A stretch of DNA of 11,786 nucleotides from an uncultured Acidimicrobiaceae bacterium (GTDB taxonomy: Bacteria; Actinomycetota; Acidimicrobiia; Spongiisociales; UBA5794), in contig CAMYJM010000133.1 of the NCBI GenBank assembly GCA_947258635.1, forward strand, positions 1 through 11,786, given 5' to 3'. Below the pieces are notes generated by a model. It was not told the origin of the DNA and did no database searches. It saw only the letters and a list, made by a program, of their open reading frames with translations. Position 1 is the stretch's first letter. Every line of letters begins with the position of its first letter. This document shows, one piece after another, positions 6,627 through 11,786 of this stretch. The position numbers were made by a program, and so were the translations under genes.

Positions 6627-8944
6627 TCTGCGACCTCCTCGGCAGAGGACGCTTCGATCGTCACCACGTCGGGAACACCGAGCATCCAGGTCGACTCGAG
6701 GTTGGCCGGGACATAGGCGCTGCCCTCGGCCAGCGTTGCGTCGATTCTCACGGGCAACCGCACGGCCCCGAATTCCCCGGTGACGTCGACCACTTGGGAA
6801 TCGGTCAGCGCCAAGGCGGAGGCATCGCGGGGGTGGAGATAGACGGCGGGGTCCGGAACGAGGGCGGCCAGCGCCGGGCTCTGGACATTGCGGGTCCCGG
6901 CGTCGTAGAGCACCCGTCCCGAGTGGAGGGCGAGCCGGCCGGCGGTCGAGCGGACTCCGCCGCCGTCGGGTGTGTACTGCAGCTCCTGGATGCCGGGCCC
7001 GTCGGGCATGACGACGCCGTCGCGCTCGGGGCCCCATACGAGGCGATCCCAGGTCATCGAGCGGTAGGCCTTTTGCACCCGACCCTCGACGTTGGTGACG
7101 GTTCCCTCGGTCTCGGCGAACCCGTCGACCGGCAAGACCACGGCGGCGTGCTGGTTGGAGTCGTTGAGGAACATGTCGAACGACACAACAAAATCGGCGG
7201 CAGCGAGCGCGGCGCGAGCTGAATCGGGATTGCGGCCGTCGCGAACCGGATCGGCACCGACGAGCAGCAGCACCTTCACCTCACCCTCCGCCAACCCGGC
7301 GAGGATCGCCGCCGCATCTCGCCCGACGGCGTCGGGTAGCGGCCCCCAGGCGGATTCCAGCTCGGCGCGGCCCGACTCGCTCGTCACGGGAACCCTCCCC
7401 GGCAGCAGGGTTGGTGCCAGCCCCATGTCGAGCCCGCCGAAGACGTTGCCTCGTCGGGCCAGCGGGAGCACCTTGGCTCCGGGGAGGTCCAAGGCGTATG
7501 CCGCGACGACCTCGGCGAGCCGGGGATCCTCGGCACGGCCGGTAAGGCCAATGAGCGCCGTCACGGAACCGGCGGTCAGTAATTCGCGGGCCGCGGCATA
7601 GTCGGCGTCGGCGCCGGCAGCCAGCTTGCGCACGACTTCGGGGCCCTCCCCGGGGCGGTATGTGATCTTGGCAGCCGCGAGGTCGTCGAGACCGGTACGG
7701 CGGGGGTGAACGACAACGAGCTTGGCCCCCATTTGGGTCACGGCACGGCGCACCCGGAGGTACAGAGTGGGAAACTCCTCCTTGAGGTCGCCGGCCCAGA
7801 CCAGGATCGTGGCGGCCCGATCCAGGTCCCGAATCTCGGCACGAGGGGTGATGCCCACCAAGAAATCGGGATTGAGAGCGTCTCCCACCTGCACGTCGAT
7901 ATGCGGCGTCATGACGACGCTACGGAGGAACTTGCCGAGAGCAAAGGCCTCCTCGTTCGTGTTGTTGGCGCCGCCGATGGAGGCCACCTCGTCGCCACGG
8001 ACCGACCCCAGGGCGTCGGCAACGCGGTCGAGGGCCTCACCCCACGAGGTGGGCTGCAGGTTCCCGGCGTCATCACGGACCAGGGGTGCCGTCAGGCGGT
8101 TCTCCGAATTGACGGCCTGGAAAATGAACCGGTCTTTGTCGGACAGCCAGCCGTGGTTGGTGGCGTCGTTGTCGATCCCGTTGATGCGCACGACTTCGTT
8201 CTGGCTGGTTTCGATCGATATCGAGGCGCCGGACGCGTCGACCATCGACACCGACTCGATCGCCTCGAGATCCCACGGCCGGGCCTTGAAGCGGTACGGC
8301 TTGGCGGTCAGCGCCCCGACGGGGCAGATCTCAACGGTGTTGCCCGAGAAGTATGAGGCGAAGGGCTCGTCGGGAAAAGTGATGACGTGGGTTTGGTTAC
8401 CGCGGCCGACGAACTCGATCAGCGGGTCTCCGGATACTTCCTCGGAGAAGCGGGTGCAGCGAGCGCACAGAATGCAACGCTCGCGGTCCATGAGGACGAT
8501 GTCCGAGAGCGGAATGGGCTTCTCGAAGTGGCGCTTCTCCTCGACGAACCGGCTCTCGCCGGGCCCGTAGGCGACGGTCTGATCCTGCAGCGGGCACTCC
8601 CCACCCTTGTCGCATACCGGGCAGTCGAGGGGGTGGTTGATCAGGAGGAATTCGAGGATCCCCTCCTGTGCCTTCTGGACGACTGCCGACTCCGTGTCGA
8701 CGATCATCTCGGGGGCGACCGGCGTGTTGCAGGCGGTGGTCAGCAATCGGCCCCGGGGGGTCTCCACCTCGACCAGGCACATCCGGCACAACCCAACCGG
8801 CGTCATCCTGGGGTGGTAGCAGAAGCGCGGGATGTAGGTGCCGAGGTCCTCGGCGACCTTGATGATGTACTCGCCCTGCGGGACCTCAACCTCTCTGCCG
8901 TCGATCGTGATCGTCACCATCTCCGGTGGGGGACGCTCAGGCAT
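6623..8944 (-). CDS. nuoG: NADH-quinone oxidoreductase subunit G (NuoG, 75 kDa-type), lacking N7 ligands
   Basis: NuoG carries electrons from NuoF through clusters N1b, N5 and N4 in the cytoplasmic arm. The 773-residue product has an N-terminal [2Fe-2S] ferredoxin domain with Cys42, Cys53, Cys56 and Cys72. The His-Cys3 N5 motif follows, with His104, Cys108, Cys111 and Cys117 (NHPLDCPVCDKGGECPLQD). The N4 ligands are Cys157, Cys160, Cys163 and Cys207 (RCILCARC; EICPVGAL). From about residue 225 a molybdopterin-oxidoreductase-like domain continues to the C-terminus (GADPVRDGRNPDSARAAL, QHAAVVLPVDGFAETEGTVT). The places where N7 ligands would sit are Ser233, Asp236, Ala240 and Ser268, so N7 should be absent. 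The protein is shorter than E. coli NuoG (908 aa), and most of that difference lies in the C-terminal domain. The ATG at 8944 is supported by AGGAGGTG four bases upstream, in preference to the in-frame ATG at residue 9. Confidence 0.97.
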   Translation of the reverse strand: MPERPPPEMVTITIDGREVEVPQGEYIIKVAEDLGTYIPRFCYHPRMTPVGLCRMCLVEVETPRGRLLTTACNTPVAPEMIVDTESAVVQKAQEGILEFLLINHPLDCPVCDKGGECPLQDQTVAYGPGESRFVEEKRHFEKPIPLSDIVLMDRERCILCARCTRFSEEVSGDPLIEFVGRGNQTHVITFPDEPFASYFSGNTVEICPVGALTAKPYRFKARPWDLEAIESVSMVDASGASISIETSQNEVVRINGIDNDATNHGWLSDKDRFIFQAVNSENRLTAPLVRDDAGNLQPTSWGEALDRVADALGSVRGDEVASIGGANNTNEEAFALGKFLRSVVMTPHIDVQVGDALNPDFLVGITPRAEIRDLDRAATILVWAGDLKEEFPTLYLRVRRAVTQMGAKLVVVHPRRTGLDDLAAAKITYRPGEGPEVVRKLAAGADADYAAARELLTAGSVTALIGLTGRAEDPRLAEVVAAYALDLPGAKVLPLARRGNVFGGLDMGLAPTLLPGRVPVTSESGRAELESAWGPLPDAVGRDAAAILAGLAEGEVKVLLLVGADPVRDGRNPDSARAALAAADFVVSFDMFLNDSNQHAAVVLPVDGFAETEGTVTNVEGRVQKAYRSMTWDRLVWGPERDGVVMPDGPGIQELQYTPDGGGVRSTAGRLALHSGRVLYDAGTRNVQSPALAALVPDPAVYLHPRDASALALTDSQVVDVTGEFGAVRLPVRIDATLAEGSAYVPANLESTWMLGVPDVVTIEASSAEEVAE
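6633..6639 (-). promoter_or_regulatory. Strong ribosome-binding site of nuoH
   Basis: A perfect AGGAGGT on the minus strand sits six bases before the nuoH ATG at 6626. It fixes that start against the long upstream-open frame, and lies within the last codons of nuoG (which encode EEVAE). Confidence 0.8.
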
Positions 8945-10232
8945 GCGCCACCTCCTGGAGTCCCGGAATCATGGCCTCCACCTCGTCACGGAAGTGGGTC
9001 ATGATGGAGGTAATCGGCGATACGGCCGACGGCCCCAGCGGACAGATCGTCGTCATCCGCGGCGGCCAGGCGAGTCCGGGACTGATGCCGTCGCAAATGT
9101 CGAGCAACAAGTCGATGTCGCTGGGGCGGCCGGCCCCGTTGAGGAGGCGCCACAGGATCCGCTCCAGCCAGGTCGTGCCTTCCCGACACGGGGTGCACTG
9201 ACCGCACGACTCATGGGCGAAGAACTTGACGATGCGATGCGCCGCGGCAACGACATTGGTCGTGTCATCCATCACGATCACCGCGCCCGAGCCGAGCATC
9301 GACCCGGCCCTGGCGCAATCGTCCTTGGTGACTTTGGTGTCGAGGTGCTCGGCGACGAACCACGGCGCCGAGGCCCCGCCCGGCACCCAGCACTTCAGCT
9401 CTCGGTCGTCACGAATTCCACCGCCGACCTCGTAGATCAGCTCGCGCCAGGTGAGGCCCATCGGCACTTCATAATTCCCCGGCTTCTTGAGGTGGCCCGA
9501 CAATGAGAACATCCGGGTGCCAACGCTGTCGACGTCTCCGATCGCGGCATAGGCGTCACCTCCGTTGGCGACGATCCACGGGATGTTCGAGATGGTCTCG
9601 ACGTTGTTGACGATGGTCGGCTTGGCGTACAGCCCCTCCACCGCCGGAAAAGGCGGCTTGAGACGCGGCTCCCCGCGCTGGCCTTCGAGTGAGTTGAGCA
9701 GGGCGGTCTCCTCGCCACAGATGTAGGCACCGCCGCCGAGGTGCACCGTGACGTCCAGATCGAAACCGCTGCCGAGGATGTTCTGACCGAGGTAGCCCTT
9801 GGCGTAGGCGGCCTCGACGGCCTGCTGAACCCGGCGGGCCGGCTTCGGGTACTCGCCGCGAATGTAGATGAAGGCGTGGTTGGCGCCGATGCAGAACGAG
9901 GTCAGGATCGCCCCTTCGAGCAGCTGATGGGGATCACGCTCGAGCAGTTGGCGGTCCTTGAAGGTGCCGGGCTCCGACTCGTCGCCGTTGATCACGAGAT
10001 ACCGCGGCTCGGCGGGGGCGAGGAAGCCCCACTTGATGCCCGCCGGGAATGCGGCGCCTCCGCGGCCTTGGATGTTGGCCGCTTTGACTTGCTCGAGGAT
10101 GTCTTCGGGCTTCATCGCGCCGAGCGCCTCACGCAACGTCTCATAGCCGCCGGTGGCCTCGTACCGATCCAGGCGGTGGCTATCTGCCGGGTGGGCCGTC
10201 ATCCGCTCGGTGAGGATCAGGGGAAAGCTCAT
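8937..10232 (-). CDS. nuoF: NADH-quinone oxidoreductase subunit F (NuoF, 51 kDa-type, FMN and 4Fe-4S)
   Basis: NuoF oxidises NADH: it binds NADH and FMN and passes electrons to the [4Fe-4S] cluster N3. The 431-residue product has the glycine-rich nucleotide/FMN segment GRGGAAFPAGIKW (56-68), the acidic INGDESEPGTFKDR (81-94), and YICGEETALL (170-179). A SLBB-type region (about 240-320) follows, then the C-terminal cluster domain. N3 ligands are Cys343, Cys346 and Cys349 (ESCGQCTPCREG) plus Cys397 (TTICPLG). The spacing between Cys349 and Cys397 is 48, against 41 in Thermus and E. coli. The start at 10232 was chosen because its ATGA overlaps the nuoE stop and GGGGAG lies 8 bases upstream; the 28 codons open before it are shadow. 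The 3' end overlaps nuoG by 8 bases. The length is normal for the family. Confidence 0.98.
   Translation of the reverse strand: MSFPLILTERMTAHPADSHRLDRYEATGGYETLREALGAMKPEDILEQVKAANIQGRGGAAFPAGIKWGFLAPAEPRYLVINGDESEPGTFKDRQLLERDPHQLLEGAILTSFCIGANHAFIYIRGEYPKPARRVQQAVEAAYAKGYLGQNILGSGFDLDVTVHLGGGAYICGEETALLNSLEGQRGEPRLKPPFPAVEGLYAKPTIVNNVETISNIPWIVANGGDAYAAIGDVDSVGTRMFSLSGHLKKPGNYEVPMGLTWRELIYEVGGGIRDDRELKCWVPGGASAPWFVAEHLDTKVTKDDCARAGSMLGSGAVIVMDDTTNVVAAAHRIVKFFAHESCGQCTPCREGTTWLERILWRLLNGAGRPSDIDLLLDICDGISPGLAWPPRMTTICPLGPSAVSPITSIMTHFRDEVEAMIPGLQEVAHA
8949..8956 (-). promoter_or_regulatory. Strong ribosome-binding site of nuoG
   Basis: AGGAGGTG on the minus strand stands four bases before the ATG at 8944 and lies inside the last codons of nuoF. 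It decides the nuoG start: the alternative ATG eight codons later has only GGAG directly abutting it. A strong site here suggests nuoG can recruit ribosomes itself and does not depend only on coupling to nuoF. Confidence 0.8.
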
Positions 10233-10870
10233 CGGGCGCTCTCCCCGCCTGTCGAACCGTACGGCCCGAATGCCGGTACCGGGGCGACGGCCCCCTGCTC
10301 CTCGCCGATACCCCAATCGAATGACCGCACTCCCCCGAAACTCTTCTGCATCGCGTCGGTCATCACCACGTCCGGGGAGGTCTCACGGAGCCACTTGCAC
10401 AGCGCGGTGGCCTTCTCGGGCAACACGCCTTCGACCAGCTCGTAATTGACCTGGACTGCCGGGGCCCCGCCGCACGCGCCGATGCATTCGACATGCTCGA
10501 CCGTGAATGCCCCGTCGACGCTGGTGGTGCCGTCTCGCGCGGTGGTCTCGGTCTCAACGGCGGCCAGCACGTCGTCGGCTCCGAGCAGGTAGCACGATAT
10601 CGACGTGCAGACCGAGATGAGGTAGCGCCCGACGTGATCTCGCTTGAACATCGTGTAGAAGCTGGCGACCGACTGCACCTGGGCCGAAGTCAGCCCCGTG
10701 AGCTGAGCAACCTGCGTCATCCCGGCGGATGTCAGGTAGCCGTGCTCGAGGGAGGCCAGGTACAACAAAGGCATGACAGCCGAGCGTTCCTCGGGGTAGG
10801 TCTCGAGCAGCCGGCGCGCCCGTTCCTGATTGGGCGCACTCCAGTCTGCAATGACCGATGCCGCGCTCAT
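10229..10870 (-). CDS. nuoE: NADH-quinone oxidoreductase subunit E (NuoE, 24 kDa-type, 2Fe-2S)
   Basis: NuoE has a thioredoxin-like fold and binds the [2Fe-2S] cluster N1a beside the FMN subunit NuoF in the cytoplasmic NADH module. The 213-residue product shows an N-terminal helical region (about 10-75, with SVASFYTMF before the thioredoxin-like domain). The four ligand cysteines are Cys88 and Cys93 (VCTSISC) and Cys129 and Cys133 (ECIGAC). The ATG at 10870 was chosen because its ATGA overlaps the nuoD stop and because the 44 codons open upstream read as arginine-rich shadow of nuoD. The ribosome-binding site is weak (GGGGAT), so translation is probably coupled to nuoD. The family core ends near residue 170; the remaining 40 or so residues, low in complexity and rich in Gly/Pro, form a tail absent from the Thermus (181 aa) and E. 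coli (166 aa) proteins. Confidence 0.96.
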   Translation of the reverse strand: MSAASVIADWSAPNQERARRLLETYPEERSAVMPLLYLASLEHGYLTSAGMTQVAQLTGLTSAQVQSVASFYTMFKRDHVGRYLISVCTSISCYLLGADDVLAAVETETTARDGTTSVDGAFTVEHVECIGACGGAPAVQVNYELVEGVLPEKATALCKWLRETSPDVVMTDAMQKSFGGVRSFDWGIGEEQGAVAPVPAFGPYGSTGGESAR

Positions 10871-11786
10871 CGGTCGACATCCCCGAGCACGGTGTCCATG
10901 CTCGCCATGGTCGAGACGAGGTCGGCGATGAGGGTGTCGGTCACGGCAGCGGGCATCGCCTGGACGTGAGCGAACGACGGCCCGCGCACATGCACTCGCC
11001 ACGGTTTTGTGCCCCCGGTGGAGACGATGTACATGCCGAGCTCACCGCGGGGCGACTCAACGGATTGCCAGGCCTCGCCCGGGGGAACGGAGAAGCCGGA
11101 TGTGAAGATCTTGAAGTGGTGGATCAGCGCCTCCATGGACTCGTCGATTCGCTTCCGTGGTGGCGGTGTCACCTTGCGATCTTCGGTGCGGTAGTCCCCG
11201 GCAGGCATCGTCTCGAGGATCTGGCGGGCAATACTCATCGACTGATCGATCTCGTTCATGCGGACGTGGTACCGGTCGAGCACATCGCCGTGCCTGCCGA
11301 GGGGCACCTCGAAGTCGTAGTTGTCGATCCCCGAGTAGGGGAAGGCCTTGCGCAGGTCCCAGTCGATACCGGAGGCGCGGGCATTGGGGCCGGTGACTCC
11401 CAGGGCGCGACACTCGGCCGGCGTGAGAACGCCGACACCCTGGGTGCGGTCGAGGAAGATCGGGTTCTCGTCGAGGATCTCGTGGTACTCGTCGACGCCG
11501 GCGGGGACCTTCACCAGCAAGGACTCGATGTCTTCCTCCCAACCGTCCGGGAGATCGGCGGCGACACCACCGGGGCGGATGTAGTTGTGGTTCATGCGCA
11601 GCCCGGTGACCTTCTCGAAGAAATCGAGCAGGTACTCCCGCTCGCGCCAGCCATAGATCATCATCGAGATGGCGCCAATGTCCATACCCTGGGTGGCGAC
11701 CCACAGCAGGTGGCTGGCGACCCGGTTGAGCTCGGTCATGAGAATCCGGATGACCTGAGCCCGCGGCGGGATCTCGACGCCGAGCA
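10867..11786 (-). CDS. nuoD: NADH-quinone oxidoreductase subunit D, C-terminal part (NuoD, 49 kDa-type)
   Basis: NuoD is the 49 kDa-type subunit of the connecting module. With NuoB it shapes the quinone-reduction site at the junction with the membrane arm. The 5' end is cut by the window; the frame is open from base 11784, giving about 305 visible residues, which leaves roughly the first 100-140 missing for a family of about 400-440. The fragment opens with LGVEIPPRAQVIRILMTELN, and an in-frame ATG at 11739 is internal methionine, not the start. Further family signatures are NHNYIRPGG, GPNARASGIDWDLRKAFPY and VESPRGELG. The end, MDTVLGDVDR, matches the usual NuoD C-terminus, so this end is complete. 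The quinone-site His and Tyr known from Thermus (His38, Tyr87) lie in the missing part and cannot be checked. The stop overlaps the nuoE start as ATGA. Confidence 0.96.
   Translation of the reverse strand, partial: LGVEIPPRAQVIRILMTELNRVASHLLWVATQGMDIGAISMMIYGWREREYLLDFFEKVTGLRMNHNYIRPGGVAADLPDGWEEDIESLLVKVPAGVDEYHEILDENPIFLDRTQGVGVLTPAECRALGVTGPNARASGIDWDLRKAFPYSGIDNYDFEVPLGRHGDVLDRYHVRMNEIDQSMSIARQILETMPAGDYRTEDRKVTPPPRKRIDESMEALIHHFKIFTSGFSVPPGEAWQSVESPRGELGMYIVSTGGTKPWRVHVRGPSFAHVQAMPAAVTDTLIADLVSTMASMDTVLGDVDR

Larger units (their letters stand above)
1..11786 (-). other. nuo operon segment (nuoD to nuoN), respiratory complex I
   Basis: Eleven consecutive genes on one strand follow the canonical bacterial complex I order D-E-F-G-H-I-J-K-L-M-N. 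Junctions read directly from the sequence are: ATGA 4-base overlaps at D/E, E/F, G/H and M/N; a GTGA 4-base overlap at J/K; TGATG 1-base overlaps at I/J, K/L and L/M; an 8-base overlap at F/G; and a 19-base gap at H/I. No space exists for an internal terminator, and I see no convincing internal promoter. A single polycistronic message starting upstream of the window (before nuoA) is inferred. No foreign gene interrupts the series and base composition looks uniform. Confidence 0.96.

Noticed and set aside
5490..6716. A 408-codon open frame on the plus strand opposite nuoH and the start of nuoI
   Set aside because: Same charged, repeat-like composition, no recognisable domain, and it runs across the nuoH/nuoI and nuoG/nuoH junctions of a certain operon. 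It is treated as an antisense shadow.
6627..7037. Upstream extension of nuoH to an ATG at 7037
   Set aside because: The added residues are arginine-rich shadow of nuoG, while the ATG at 6626 has a perfect ribosome-binding site and an ATGA overlap with the nuoG stop.
8918..8920. Alternative nuoG start at the ATG of residue 9
   Set aside because: It would give the common-looking MVTITIDG start, but the ATG at 8944 has AGGAGGTG at good spacing and the later ATG has GGAG directly abutting, which is too close. The difference is only eight residues, so it remains a minor uncertainty.
6623..8944. NuoG as a molybdenum-dependent formate dehydrogenase or other molybdopterin enzyme
   Set aside because: The C-terminal domain is molybdopterin-oxidoreductase-like, but the full N1b-N5-N4 arrangement and position between nuoF and nuoH identify NuoG, where this domain is not expected to bind the cofactor.

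Overview
The window is one continuous piece of a nuo operon, encoding the proton-pumping NADH:quinone oxidoreductase (respiratory complex I). Every gene lies on the minus strand, so transcription runs from base 11786 towards base 1. In transcription order they are nuoD (5' end cut by the window), nuoE, nuoF, nuoG, nuoH, nuoI, nuoJ, nuoK, nuoL, nuoM and nuoN (3' end cut by the window). This is the canonical order of the 14-gene bacterial operon. nuoA, nuoB, nuoC and the start of nuoD would lie beyond base 11786, and the rest of nuoN before base 1.

The genes together supply most of the enzyme. NuoE, NuoF and NuoG form the NADH-oxidising module, with FMN and a chain of iron-sulfur clusters. NuoD and NuoI belong to the connecting module that brings electrons to quinone. 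NuoH forms the membrane floor of the quinone chamber. NuoJ, NuoK, NuoL, NuoM and NuoN form the membrane arm, with three antiporter-like subunits (L, M, N) carrying the conserved buried Glu/Lys residues.

The DNA is GC-rich (roughly 60-65% by eye). The complete Nuo order, the wording of NuoI around its ferredoxin motifs (RFHGRHVLNRYPDGMEKC) and of NuoF around its last cluster cysteine suggest an actinobacterium, perhaps an uncultured member of or near the Acidimicrobiia. That placement is inferred from remembered family sequences, not from a search.

The packing is extreme. There is no non-coding stretch longer than 19 bases, and nine of the ten gene junctions overlap by 1, 4 or 8 bases. The one gap, nuoH to nuoI, is spanned exactly by a 7-codon reading frame. 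I see no RNA gene, mobile element, CRISPR array, promoter or terminator. I did not find a new biological system. The points worth a second look are variations on complex I: a NuoG that has lost all four ligands of cluster N7 with their spacing intact, a longer loop before the last N3 ligand in NuoF, a possible extracytoplasmic disulfide in NuoJ, and terminal extensions on NuoE, NuoI and NuoK.
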